Program-made: the position numbers and the translations under genes
Notes under the pieces: generated by a model
Seen by the model: the letters and a program-made list of their open reading frames with translations, nothing else
The model's database searches: none
What the model was told of the DNA's origin: nothing
Assembly: GCA_934045075.1 (NCBI GenBank)
Contig: OW203734.1
Location: 16,473,680-16,537,679, forward strand
From: Yponomeuta sedellus
Lineage: Eukaryota > Arthropoda > Insecta > Lepidoptera > Yponomeutidae
DNA length: 64,000 bases
Direction of reading: 5' to 3'
Part shown: positions 14,001 through 28,392 of the stretch, piece after piece
Layout: each line of letters starts with the position of its first letter
Position numbering within the stretch: the first letter of the stretch is position 1

Positions 14001-17000
14001 TACAAAAGTTCTTAACTTAATTAACATCAATCTAGTACAGGAAAGGCAGGGCTTCCTGGCAAAGGTGTCAAAGGAATTCCACCACAAAATTAACGAAATA
14101 AATAAATATTAACATTAACATTTTTAACATTTAACATTTACATACAAGCACATACATTGCTTCTGGCCCCACACTAGGATACCCTGTGTCGTGGAAACCA
14201 GAAACAACGACATCACAAACATGTAAACATCCAAGACCTGGGCTTTTTTTTGTTCCCAGCCGGGTTTCGAACCCGGGACCTCTTGTATGGTAGGCAGACG
14301 CGCTACCACTACGCCACAGAGGTCGTCAATATAAATATGTATATATACTAGCGGCGGCGACAGTGGCGGGCAGTAAGACTCGCCTCTGTCTTACAATCCT
14401 TCACCAACCCGGACTTGGCCCCCGTGGTGGAGTATGGTCCCTAACCTTCCTGCGTTGCAGGAAGAGACCCGTGCGCCAGCAGTGGGGACATACAAGGGTT
14501 GATATCGATATAATATACTATCTGCCGCGCAAACGTTTTGCCATATTAATTAGCCTACGAAATTAGGAAGAGACCCGTGCCCCAGAGATGGGGACCAAGG
14601 GTCGATAACTAATCAAATCAATTAGCTTACGACTTATTCTCAGACCTACCAATTATAAACAAAAATAAAATCAGTGAAGCCGTTTCGGAAGAATTTGATA
14701 ACAAACACTGTAACACGAGATTTTTATATGATAGATTTTTTTATCGTTTTATAAGTTAGGACGCGGTGCGCATAATACGGTCGCGGGTCAGGCAAGCAAC
14801 GGTAGGGTGTAGGCGTGGCGTGTGTCGGACGATCGTGTAAGTGTGTGCGTGGCGGCAGCGGGCGCGGACGCCGCGCGGCGCGGAGCGGTCGCGCGACAGC
14901 CGGCTGGGGCAGTCGCGCGCGCGCCTTCTGGACGCGGAGGCGGACGCCGGCCGCAGCACGCCCGGCCCACGTGCCGCGAGGAACTCCACCAACGCTGACA
15001 ATGTACGCTGCGTGCCGTGTGCTCTGATTGGGCCCGAACTCACGCCCGGCCGTCTTTACGCATCTAGGCTCGGCGGACTCAAGCACAAATGTCTAAGACA
15101 CATTATTGAGAAAATGAAAAAAAAAAAAACTTAAATTCCTCTTTATCATTTGCCAGTGGGCTGTAATGAAAGAATAACATAAATATGCATGTTTATTGTT
15201 TTCAAAAAATCATCTCACTTTTGTGCTTTAGTTGGCCTTATCTTAGATATAGCACCGAAAGATAAAAACAGAAGACGGTGGTAAAATTGTACTTTCTGCG
15301 GCTGCAGATCTCTCGAGGCGATAAACATTTATTACGTAAGATGATATTCTTGGGGAGGAGTTAGTGGGACCCCTTTTACTTTTAAATATTTTGAATCAAA
15401 AAATACCATGTGATTTTGATCTTACGTGGAAGGAGTTTGAAGGAAGTGAAATTGTTTTACGTAATAAATGAACAGACCCTAAGTCATGACGGCGGGTTGG
15501 TCTTGATAATTATTATTATTGTGTGTGAGATGCAAGTATTAATTTTTACCCGACTGCGCCAGAACGAAGATTATTTCTGAATGTGTCGTGTAAGCTAGAG
15601 AGCGCTCAGTGTCGCCATGGTTTTCGTTAGCCTATGCACAATTGCACATCACAAACACATCTATCGCCCGCCGTCGTGAGTTAAAAGATCTGTACACGCG
15701 TTCGGGCACAATCAAAGCATAATTATATTACGAATCCTCCGTGGTGGCATCACTGAATGTAACCTAACACCCTCTGGTCCTTTAGGTATCGATTGCTCGC
15801 TCTCTCACACTCTTCTCTCTCGCTCTGGTCCCGACCTTGGTCTGTGTGGGTTATGACATCTGTGTCAACCAAAACTCCCTTATAAAGGGGCCTTCATGGT
15901 AGTCCTTCAATTATTTACAGTAACTTACTACTAAGAGTAGCCATTTTTCTAAGGTACAGTTTGACAGAACAATGCAATTTGTCACTGTGTTGTACAAACA
16001 AAAATAAAAAAAATATTACTTTTGCGATTTCATTACCATTGTCTGTATGTTACAGACGCTACGTTCCACCCACATAGGTCAAAGTGTAAAGCGGGACTCG
16101 ATATGTCTATTTATTACTACTGGGTAAAGGTTATTGCATGACTGGTTAACCTTTCTTCTTAAGTCCAGTAGATGGCTTATTTAAAAAAAAAATATCGGGC
16201 TGATAAGCTGACAGAGCTAATGAAGTTTTGTTTTGAGTACGAAGTATAAACAGTTTGTTTGCTGTCTACACATGGGTACACAGTTGAAACAGAACGTACT
16301 AAGGAGATAGCATTTTTGCAATCAGAATTTACTGGACTTCTTTCTTTAAACACCGGAGTACAGCGCATATTGTGTAGCTGTACAATTTGATCGAACTATA
16401 GAAAGTTATTAAAGTTAATAGCATCGTAGTTATATCTAAATTATTGTTTAGCTTTCGATGTTAACTAATGTAGGAAGCCAGAGTATTGTAACCTTGGCTA
16501 AGCCTTGTAATTTTAAAACATTTACATGAAGGGCAAAATGCAGTCAACTACATTGCTGATAAGTGGCACCACTTATTTCTAGTATTGGTATGTCATTTGA
16601 ATGATTCACGGCTAACAATCACTAGGACTCGCTATATTATTACGTGTGTAATTTCCTCTTAGTCTATAGTTATGGTATAAAAGCCCTACATTTCATATTG
16701 ATTTACTTACCTTACCTATACATACAGGCTAGGTGTATGTGTTTACCTAACCTTGTACTCACACACTTGTAATTTAAGTATCTAACATAACTCACATACC
16801 TTTATTTTATAAGTATGTAATATTATGTAGATTTGTGTTGTGTGTCTTGCATGTAAGCTTTGCATCGTGGTCTGTCCTTTTAATCCCGCTTCCCCAGTAA
16901 CACTACTTGTAAATAAATAACAAACACTGGAAAACATTCAATTCTTGTGCTCCTTCTTTATAATATACCAAACATCCTAAATAAATAAATGGGGCTTATA

Positions 17001-20000
17001 ACTCTGGCTGCTTTGAACGAGCATTGAGAAATAAGGAAATGAACCACACATTTTCATTTGCCAGCCAACAAAATACAAGCATATTGATAGCTCATCGCCA
17101 ACCAGTTATGAAACTTCGAAGGAACTGAATGTACCCAATTCAATAATGTCTCAACAAGATGTTGCTACCTAATTAGAATATTGTATTTTCCTTTGAGTCG
17201 TCAACGTTTGAGATGGAGTGTCTCTAGTTTCGTTTGGTTTACAGTCCTAAACGCGATATCAGACGATTCTGTAATTATGATTGTTCACTCGTAAACATTT
17301 TTTCTTTAATTTTTTAGTCAATCGGCACACTCAAACAAAATTAACGTTTATTTGATATTCCCTCAAATGAACGTTTATTCTGTGTTAAGACATTTCACTC
17401 TTCATGTATTTAAGGAAAATTAAAGAACAAAGTTACATCCATTTGACGCTCTTTCTCAAAATTGACGCAAGTGAACGACGCGTAATAATTTCGCCGGAAG
17501 TGGTTCGTTTCCTTGTCTCTCGCTGTCCCGGCGAGCCAAGTCTCACTGGTTCATGTCCAATCACGCAGCAGAGCACGGAGCCTCTAGACTTCTCGTTCAA
17601 CCCGGAGTACGAGCCGGAGTTCAAGTTCTTCGACGGCTCGTTGCTTGACGCGGTGCGGCGCGGGGACGCCGGCGTGCACGAGTTCTTCAGGCTGCTCGCG
17701 CTCTGCCACACGGTCATGCCCGACCAGAAGAACGGCAGGCTGGAGTACCAGGTACGGCGGTGATAGACTAGCGGTATCGCTTTTCAGTATCAAGCTAGAA
17801 ATCGAGGATTCGTTTCCCGCTAAGGCTAAAGGCCGACTTACGAATGATCTCTTTCCGGGTGTGTGAAAGTACATCCAGAACCAGTTTGGAAAGCGTGTTT
17901 TCCTTATCTGGTTATCACGTTGGAGGACGTCCTAGTTTGGGACCATGATAAGTTATTGTGCCGTATGGAATAAATATATATTAGTATTACACAACATAAT
18001 TTACTCGTCCTGGTCCCAAACTAGGATACCCTGCGTTATGGTAACCAGGCAAGGACATCTCCAATGGAAATACCACCGGTTGAGGTCATTTATATAAATG
18101 TACGGCGGCCCCTCGTGGGAGTCGAAACCACGAAGTTCGAAAGTTATGTTATACATTTTATTTTAACAAAGTCCTGATGGGATTGGTCTGTAAGATTATT
18201 AAGCAGGCAGAAAACATTAGTTGAGATTGACGGAGCACCTATCGGATAGACGTAAAAGATCAGAGGTATGTGTATATTAGCTCTATTTTGGAAAGAATAG
18301 GTAGATAGAGAAATTACCAGAGCAGCAATCCATTGCTGGAGGACAGGATGTAAATGTGTTAGCCAGCGGGCCAACGATTCATTGAATACAACAACGCATT
18401 AAACCGTTTTCAAGTCTTTGACTTTGACACATTCATTAGAATTCAGAATTTTCATCGGGATCCATGTCCGATATTTCGTGTCAAAGAAACTACGTGAAAC
18501 CAGCTGCCGAACATCGTGTCCGCTCACTGCAGTCATATCGCGAAGAGCAAGTGAACGCGTTTTTTTATTGTTTATAACGGAATAATTTTAATTTGTTTTG
18601 CTTTTCAGGCACAATCGCCGGATGAGTCAGCGTTAGTGTCTGCGGCAAGAAACTTTGGGTTCGTTTTCAGAGAGCGATCCCCTAGCACCATAACCGTAGA
18701 GGTTATGGGAAATACAGAGGTGAGCACAACACTCAGATTTTATTGCCTCGTTGTTGAACAATTCAAGACAAGTTCGTAATAGTACATTACACAACTAGGG
18801 TGGTAATACAAAGAAAGGCCGAGATCGCAGAAGTTTGCGGCCCGAGCTGCAAGCGAGGGACGTAAATATGCGATCGAGAGCTTTCTTTATTACCTCCCGT
18901 GTTGTGTACATCTTTTTATGTGTATACTTGGCCAAAAAGCCCCTTTATTGCCAGGTGTGGCATAAAATATAATTTTTAAAATCGATTTGGGCCAATACTA
19001 TGCGTGTCTAATTTTCTTTTCTTTAACGGATATTTTTTTGTTTCAGGTGTACGACTTGTTGTGTATATTAGATTTTAATAATGTTAGGAAAAGAATGTCC
19101 GTGATATTGAGAAAAAAGGATTGTGGTGAAATTAGGTTATATACAAAAGGTGCTGATAATGTAATATACGACAGATTAAAATCAACCCAAACTGAAGTGA
19201 AGTCCAAAACTCAGGAACATTTAAATGTAAGTGCATTCCTCTTTATTTACAGTTCGTTCTCAAAATAATTTCGACTTTATTTTGAGCATTATTCAATATG
19301 GCCACACACTCCGCCATCTTATCTTCATAATATGTTTATAACTTTGTAGCTCTTACGCCGTTCTGTGACGCCATATTGCTCAAGAACGGTTTGGCGGCTT
19401 ATTTTTTTTCTTTTAAAAATGACTTTTTATTTGGTTTTAGTTAGATAGAGACCACTTTATTGTACATAAAAATGGAAATTACAGAGATATTTTTAACCTA
19501 AGTTTTATTACAAAACAGACACGAAAGATTAAAAAAATATCATTGTACAAGCATTTATTAAACACCAACGAAAAACCCGAGTTGGTTTTCAGAAACCTCT
19601 CAAATAACCTATTCGTGCGTCCGATTCCGACTGGAGTCCGCTGTACAGCTGTAACCACCCTAAACTTTACCTCCTCCTTCGCCCGTCCAGAAATTCGCCG
19701 GGGAAGGCCTGCGGACCTTAGCGCTGGCGTGGCGTCCGCTGGACGAGCGCTACTTCACGGAGTGGAAGCGGCGCCACCACGCCGCCGCGCTGGCGCTGCA
19801 CGACCGAGACGAGCAGCTGGATGCCATCTACGAGGAGATCGAGACCGACCTGCTGCTCGTCGGTGAGCGACTCCATTATTTAATTAAACTTTATTATAGA
19901 CGAACGTTTCACAGGACATTACACAGGGCGTCCCACGGCTATGCCACATGGAGGGAAAGTACCTTTAATATTGTAGATGGAACATTTTACTGAAAGAATT

Positions 20001-23000
20001 TCAAAAACAATCTAAACTGCATTAATAGATTTTTAAATAATTACACGGTTGAATCGGGAATCGAACCCGCTCCATGTGGCACAGCCGTGGGACGCCCTGT
20101 ATAAGAAATAACATGTACAATTGTACAGAGCTTATCTCTGTAACAAATAAGCTCGTCTTCTTTCTTCTTCTTCGGTCCCAAAACTTGGTGTGCCTTTGAA
20201 AGCTTTGTTCGCGGTTAGCATTGGATGCCGCCGTACTTGATTTGTACATAAGGCCGCACTCTGGGTGTATATCCGTGTTTGTGATGTCCTTGCCTGGTTA
20301 CCATATCCTAGTTTTGGACCAGGACTAGGACTGTGCTGTGTGGGAGTAATTTATTTATAACTTCTAGTGGTGCATAGGGGTCTCGACCACAGATTTCCAC
20401 TTCGGACAGTGATTCGCCGTAGCTTCGATTCAAGCCAGCTAGTTCTGTTCGACTTGCCCTCTTCAAGTATAGTTCTTTTCTAGCTGGTCTTTGGTTGCTC
20501 TCTATTTCGATTGCCCAATTGGCTTAAAATTAAAATTTCATTAAAAAATACCAGTGGTATGTCCAGAAGCATGAAGCACAAAATTTTGTCAATTCTTACG
20601 CGTGGTATTGTTCATTCACAGGTGTAACAGCGATAGAAGACAAACTACAAGACGGCGTGCCAGAGACAATAGCCAACTTGAGCATGGCTGGCATCAAGAT
20701 TTGGGTGCTGACCGGAGATAAGCAAGGTAGGCCTTTTAACTATTATAGAGTTATGCTAATATCTATGCCAACACTTTTATACAGAATTCATCTACTTTTC
20801 TTTTAATCACGTTAAAACGATTTTTGAATGATTAGACGTCCCTGATTTCAGATTAACCTTGTTTTTTTTTTAATTCGCTCTACATAGTACTCACTTTTTC
20901 CCATCGAACAAATAATGCAGAAATTTTTAAAAAAATATCTATGGGCAACATAAAAATAATATGTGCAAACGACCACCATGGTTTTTATGGACCATGGTCT
21001 GTCATTTATGGCGCCATTTTGTTTAAAGAAAAAGAATTACATGACTGGTTGCCCTGTAACTGGTTTAAGTTTGTGAAACCAGCCTTTTTGGACTAATTTG
21101 AGAAGGAATTTAAAAACCTATTTAGAGGCTAAGAATTTCACCCATGCCGGGATTCGAACCCGCAACCTCTGGCTATCCGTACCAGCGCTCTACCAATTGA
21201 GCCAATGGGCGACTCACGGCATCAGTGAAATTTCGAACCTCTTTACAATATTCTCTGTATTACGTACAGGCAGCGACATCTGACTTAAGCAAATTGCATT
21301 ACTTACAGCCCCGACTACCTACTTTGCAGTTAGGTTTAACATCGGAACGATATCACTGTACTCACATGATTACACTATTTTTATTTTTAATGCACTAACC
21401 CGTGCTAAGGAACAAATTTAAAAACCTATTTAGAGGCTAAAAATTTCACCCATGCCGGGATTCAAACCCGCAACCTCTGGCTATCCGTACCAGCGCTCTA
21501 CCAATTGAGCCAATGGGCGACTCACGGCATCAGTGAAATTTCGAACCTCTTTACAATATTCTCTGTATTACGTACAGGCAGCGACATCTGACTTAAGCAA
21601 ATTGCATTACTTACAGCCCCGACTACCTACTTTGCAGTTAGGTTTAACATCGGAACGATATCACTGTACTCACATGATTACACTATTTTTATTTTTAATG
21701 CACTAACCCGTGCTAAGGAACAAATTTAAAAACCTATTTAGAGGCTAAAAATTTCACCCATGCCGGGATTCGAACCCGCAACCTCTGGCTATCCGTACCA
21801 GCGCTCTACCAATTGAGCCAATGGGCGACTCACGGCATCAGTGAAATTTCGAACCTCTTTACAATATTCTCTGTATTACGTACAGGCAGCGACATCTGAC
21901 TTAAGCAAATTGCATTACTTACAGCCCCGACTACCTACTTTGCAGTTAGGTTTAACATCGGAACGATATCACTGTACTCACATGATTACACTATTTTTAT
22001 TTTTAATGCACTAACCCGTGCTAAGGAACAAATTTAAAAACCTATTTAGAGGCTAAAAATTTCACCCATGCCGGGATTCGAACCCGCAACCTCTGGCTAT
22101 CCGTACCAGCGCTCTACCAATTGAGCCAATGGGCGACTCACGGCATCAGTGAAATTTCGAACCTCTTTACAATATTCTCTGTATTACGTACAGGCAGCGA
22201 CATCTGACTTAAGCAAATTGCATTACTTACAGCCCCGACTACCTACTTTGCAGTTAGGTTTAACATCGGAACGATATCACTGTACTCACATGATTACACT
22301 ATTTTTATTTTTAATGCACTAACCCGTGCTAAGGAACAAATTTAAAAACCTATTTAGAGGCTAAAAATTTCACCCATGCCGGAATTCGAACCCGCAACCT
22401 CTGGCTATCCGTACCAGCGCTCTACCAATTGAGCCAATGGGCGACTCACGGCATCAGTGAAATTTCGAACCTCTTTACAATATTCTCTGTATTACGTACA
22501 GGCAGCGACATCTGACTTAAGCAAATTGCATTACTTACAGCCCCAATTTGCAATTGCAATTTGCTTCACTTTCACTGATGCCGTGAGTCGCCCATTGGCT
22601 CAATTGGTAGAGCGCTGGTACGGGTAGCCAGAGGTTGCGGGTTCGAATCCCGGCATGGGTGAAATTTTTTGCCTCTAAATAGGTTTTTAAATTTGTTCCT
22701 TAGCACGGGTTAGTGCATTAAAAATAAAAATAGTGTAATAATTTGAGAAGGCATTAGAAGTCATAGTACTACAATTCCTGGCTTATTATAACAATTTGAA
22801 GTACACTGCACCGCACATCCACCTCAGCAATTAATAGTTATTCTTCTTCAGGCTATATTAGTCCACTGCTGGACATAGCCCTCCTCTAATGAGCGCAAGG
22901 TTGTGCCGTCATTAGGGGGTAATGCCCCTAATTTAATAGTTGAATGCAATGAAATCTACTATTATTGCGAATGTGAGTGAAAGGGTTGGTAAGGGTCGTC

Positions 23001-26000
23001 CCAGGCGGACATACATCGACCAGATAGGGGATGTATTAGCAAAGGGAAAGATAAAAAGTACCCTGAGCCGGCGTGCGTGCATGCAACGACTTATGAACGT
23101 TGATGAAGCGAAGGTGATCTGTCAGGTCGTGGCAAGTGGCAGTCCCTGGTCTCTGCCTACCCCTCTGGGATACAGGCCTGAGGTTATGTATGTATGTCTA
23201 CTAACAAAGGGCGGTCTCTGTCTGGCAGAGACAGCGATCAACATCGGCTACTCGTGCCAGCTGCTGACGGACGATATGGCGGAGGTGTTCGTGCTGGACG
23301 GCGGCACTCACGACGACGTAGAGCGCCAGCTCGCCAAGTGCCGCGACTCCGTGCGCGTCGTCAACACCTTTATGCCGCACGGTACATATACTAATACAAC
23401 AAATAAATATAAATAAATAAATATTCATGGACATATAACATAACATTTACATACAGGCACATACATTGCTTCTGGCCCCACACAAGGATACCCTGTGTCG
23501 TGGGAACCAGAAACAACGACATCACAAACATGTAAACATCCAAGACCTAGGGTTTTTTTTATTGTTCCCACCCGGGATTCGAACCCGGACCTCTTGCTAG
23601 GTAGGTAGATGCACTACCGCTACGCCACAGAGGTCGTCAATATTACATAGATCTCGTTAGCCCTAAACTAAGTACAACTTAATGACTTGTGTTATAGGTG
23701 CTAACTCGACGATACATTTAATACAATAAATACATAGATAATATCCAAGACCCGAGACAAACTAGAAAAGTTCGTTTCCTAGTTTGACCTGGCCGGGGAT
23801 CGAACCCGAGACCTTCCGTTTTACAGTCAGCGTGTTAAGCCGCTGCGCCACCGGGGCCGACCAACATACATAAATACAACAAATATGTTTTAATTTTCTC
23901 CAGTACAAGTTAAGCCAGTCGTTAAGCCATGTCAGAGGCCTTATGGGCGGCTTGATAACTTCGGACAGTAAGGCCCGCCACTGCCTTACAGTCCTCCACC
24001 AACCCGGACTTGGCCCCCGTGGTGGAGTATGGTCTAACCTTCCTGCGATGCAGGAAGAGACCAGTGCCCCAGCAGTGGGGACATACAAGGGTTGATAACG
24101 AACACAATGCAATAAAAAAAAACCATAAAAAACAAACTCAGGTTTATTGTCTTACGTACAATTGGTTACTTGGTTATATTTTATAAATGCTCGCCAAGTG
24201 CCGTTACTCCGTTTATATCGCACGGTACTAATACAAATACAATACGACTATGTTTTTTATTTTCTCCAGTATACAATGCACTTAAAAAACTTATGAAGAG
24301 GTTTATTGTTTTACGTGCATTCACTTGGTTACATTTTATAAGAGCGCTAGATCACCAAGTGCCGCGACTTCGTGCGCGTCATCAACAAATGCATGCCGCA
24401 CGGTACTGATACAAACATATTTTATTTTCTCCAGTACACAATGCTCTTAAGAACAATACACTAAGAGATGTGTTTGATTTTAAATAGAAAAATAATTATT
24501 GGTGTATATTTCAATCATATTACGTTTAAATTGATTTGAGAAAGGATGGTCAGAGTGGAGTGCATTTTTCTCCGCTACAAATGGACTTGAAGGCGGCTTA
24601 CATTGTGTACAATGTCAGTTCCGATGTCTGATTTCGCATGGGTGTTTCGGCAGGCTGTAGAAATAAATATGTAAACATAATCGTTTCTAAACGTATTAAA
24701 TTTGATTTCTGAACCGTTTGTCACTTTGGTTCTGGATCGTTCCACCTGAGGGCGCTTTTGTCTTTTATGTCAACTGTTTCTCGTTAAAGTGCGTTTCACG
24801 AAATAAGTCCCTTGGATTTAGCAAATATAGTCTCTATTACATGGCGATAAGAATTTCTTGAAAGGACCTATAATGTGAAACGCACTCTACGTGTAATTTT
24901 CATATTGTAATCGTGCGCTAAATAAACCTTATTTCTTTATTCTACGCAATTTTAATTCTAAAACAGGCAAGCCGGAAGCGCGTCCGGCCGAGGCGGCCAA
25001 CGGCGGCGCGGCGGCCCCGCGGCCGTCGCCGGGCCGCGCCGCCAACGTCAAGCTAAACGCGCCCGCCGTCTCCGTCGTCACATTTAGGTGGGAACTTAGC
25101 TCTCTAGCACGCGACAGGTAGACAGGCAAACTACACCTTTATTTGTCACCCGCCCGAGTGCCTTTTCGGGCCGACGTTCTGTTGGTGCATTGCGGTACAT
25201 CGACGAGTCGATTTCGTTGAATTTGTCCATTGTCCTCCGAAATTGTCTACATTTTTAAATGGTCGCGTGTAGCGTTCAATAAGTCGTAATTTTTGTGTTA
25301 TCTCGAATAAAAAACAATTCGATTTGGATTTTCTTTCATTGCCGCTGCAATTCAACTGTCCAGTATCAATGGAATGAAAAATTTGGTCGCGCGATACGGC
25401 CATGAATCTGTCTTTGTACTGCAATGCACTAGGGGAATCGAGGCCCTGCTGTCCTGTCTTTACTTACTGCCTCCGGCTCTGATGAACTCGATCGACTTCA
25501 CTAAGGCCCGCCACTATCTCTATATAGAAGCTGTCTGTTTTTGAAAACGGTAGCTGTCCGGGTCCGCGTTTCATAAAACTAAAAGCCATACTTTGTAATG
25601 ACAATTGGATGTACATTGCATTGCCGATTAGTAATATTAGTCTTGCTACTATGTGGGTTAATAGCCTATGCAATTGTCATTGTCATGAAGGAAAATAGTT
25701 TCGTAACTAATACGGGTTACGAAAATTTACACGACCCCACTACGGGTCGGAAAAAATCAATATGCAAATGCGAAGCCCGAGCTCGTCGGTGTTTATGTGA
25801 GTTTTAAAAAGAAAACTAATTTTAATTTATTCCAAAGGTGTGTGTTCCTTAGTGTTGTTGATCGAATAATACGAGTTATCCGACTTAGAAACCTTCCAAG
25901 AAAAAAAGTATCTATTGAGAGTTGACCACCCTTCGTCGTCTTTATTTTCACGACACCTTTTTTTATAAGACCCTTTTTACGATTTCCACTCCTATGCTAT

Positions 26001-28337
26001 ACTCATAAGAGAAGTGGAGCAGACGACCCCGGTGTGTTGACTTATTGGAAAACTTAACGGCATTTCATGCTCGAAACATTATCGAGCTAGTTGACCGCAA
26101 AAGCCGAAGAAGAAGTGAACAAAGGACGGTTTTTCTATGAGGGTGTATTCGTAATAGCCGTTTTCATCAGAGTCGGAATTGTGGCGTCTGTTTATTCTTC
26201 TTTTCGTTGTAGATCGATTTTGTGCGTTACGTGTGTATATCGCTTGTTTAAGTTGGAGAAAGCCTTCTATAGACCAGAGCTAACTTAACTATGTGCTCGT
26301 AATTTTAAAGATTCAAGATGGTTAAAACAAACGTGTCGTATTAATTTGTCATTAAATAAGATGAGATCTATCGAAAAAAGTTGTCAATGAAAGGACTAAC
26401 TTATTATCCTATATTGAGGTCAATATAGGTACCTAGATAGATAGATAGAGAACACTTTATTGCACAACCAGAAAAATATTACAACCATGATTCTTAAATC
26501 TAAGTAATATTTTTATTTTTACTACCTATTTTTATTTGTATATTTATTTTGTATTTTTTTATTTCCTTAAATAGGAGAATTTTGATGTTGATAATAAAGA
26601 GCTAGTTTTTATACACTGAGCAAAGTTGGTAAAGTTAAAGCAACTGACATTTAGTCAATTGAAATATTTGTACATAATATGTATAAATATATATTTTTCT
26701 TTTCCATGTTCCCCTTTTTTCCTCCTGTCTCACTAGAAACCATTCCTACACACTCCCTCTATCTGTGCAGTAGAAGAGAGTTCCTTCTCTCTCTAACCTA
26801 TAGTGCTGCCTCTGTCTAACACACCGACTGCGACACCACGACATTGTGTCAGCAATTCATGTTTAGTGCACACCACATCATGAGTGATTTAACCTGATTA
26901 ATATTAGCTTTAAGTCCAGCTCTGAATATTCAAAAGAAATTAATTTGGATATTCAGCGCTTCTTAATGGTAGTTTTAAGATGCCCTTTTTACAGTAAGGC
27001 TCTTGTGAAAATTTAGATACTGATGATTTGTCCGTGTACGTCATAAATACTTTAAATGTATCCAGAGACACTAACGGCATTTGTTACAGTGATTTATGGG
27101 AAATTGAAGCAAGGTACTAACGTTCATTGCCCGCTACAATAGCTAATCTTTAAAGTATTTCTCTGGGTGCCGTACGTAACGGCTTTATTTATTTTACACA
27201 AATAAAGGTGTCTAACCGTAAATCAAAACAAATCCTACCAAATTGTCACTCTACATTTGGAAATTTGAACTGAAGACCAATTTTCAATATGGCCACCGTA
27301 CTAAAACAGGCGTATCACACACAAGAGCGTCAGTATTTCCAGCACTGAGTAAACGGGCAAGAAATAGTGTGCTTTAGATGAATATAAAATATAATTCAGC
27401 TAAATTATCCTCGTAAATAGCCCAGTTCAATTTTCCAAGATGATCGCCGTACGAAAACAGGCGTAACACACATTAAATAAATAACACACATATGACATAA
27501 AAATAAATAAATAATAAAATAAGAGCGTGGCTGATAACAGCAACGAGTAAATTGTAAAAAACTACCATCTCAATCAAAATATTGCAGCAAATAGCCCCCG
27601 TTTAAAATTTCAAGATGGCTGCCGTGCTAAAATAATCGTATCACATACAACGGCATTGGAGATTCTAACACCGAGTAAGCGGGCAAAAATTGTGTGCCTA
27701 AGAGCTGTTTGTAAAAAAACTATTCAACCAAAATATCTTTGCACATGACCGCCGTACTAAAACAAGCGTATCACATACAACAGCGTGGGTGATTTCAGCA
27801 CCGAGTACGAAGCGGGGGCGGGCGCGCCGCACTCGAGCGAGGCTCATGACGTCAGCAACGACGACGCCAACGGGTTTGCCATAGTGGTCAATGGACACTC
27901 GCTGGTGCACTGCCTGCATCCCAAGCTGGAGGAGAAGTGAGTACGACTAAACCCCAGTTTCTCATACACTATTTTGTTTGACATATCTAATATAAAAAAA
28001 ATCTTGTGTCACAGTGTTTGTTATCAATTCTTCTGAAACGGCTTCACAGATTTTATGATTTTTTGTGTAAACTTGGGGTAGGTCTGTCAATAGGTCGTAG
28101 GTTTTATTAATGTGGCAAAACATTGTCGGCTATTAAATATTTTTTTCTTTATTGTAAACAGTAAATTTGAAAGAGCGTTAGATAAAATGTGTTTCAAAGG
28201 CTACCTATATCTAAGACAAATATCTTCCATTCAATCTGAGCACAGATTAACGGTTATCTGTAAGTCTAATATTAACAGCTGTCACTTTCGAGCATTTTGC
28301 TAACTTACGTGTCGGTTATAAAATATATATAACTCAG

Positions 28338-28392
<55 letters not shown>

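Noticed and set aside
21107..22540. CRISPR-like array (regular direct repeats)
   Set aside because: Eukaryotic context, 308-bp units without variable spacers, tRNA-like content.
22940..23416. 158-codon frame ending in exon 11
   Set aside because: Chance joining of a LINE relic with the true exon; the acceptor at 23226-23228 separates them.
25598..25807. Small 69-codon gene with a hydrophobic segment
   Set aside because: Lies in an ATP8B intron with no homology I recognise and no splice or promoter support; could be chance.
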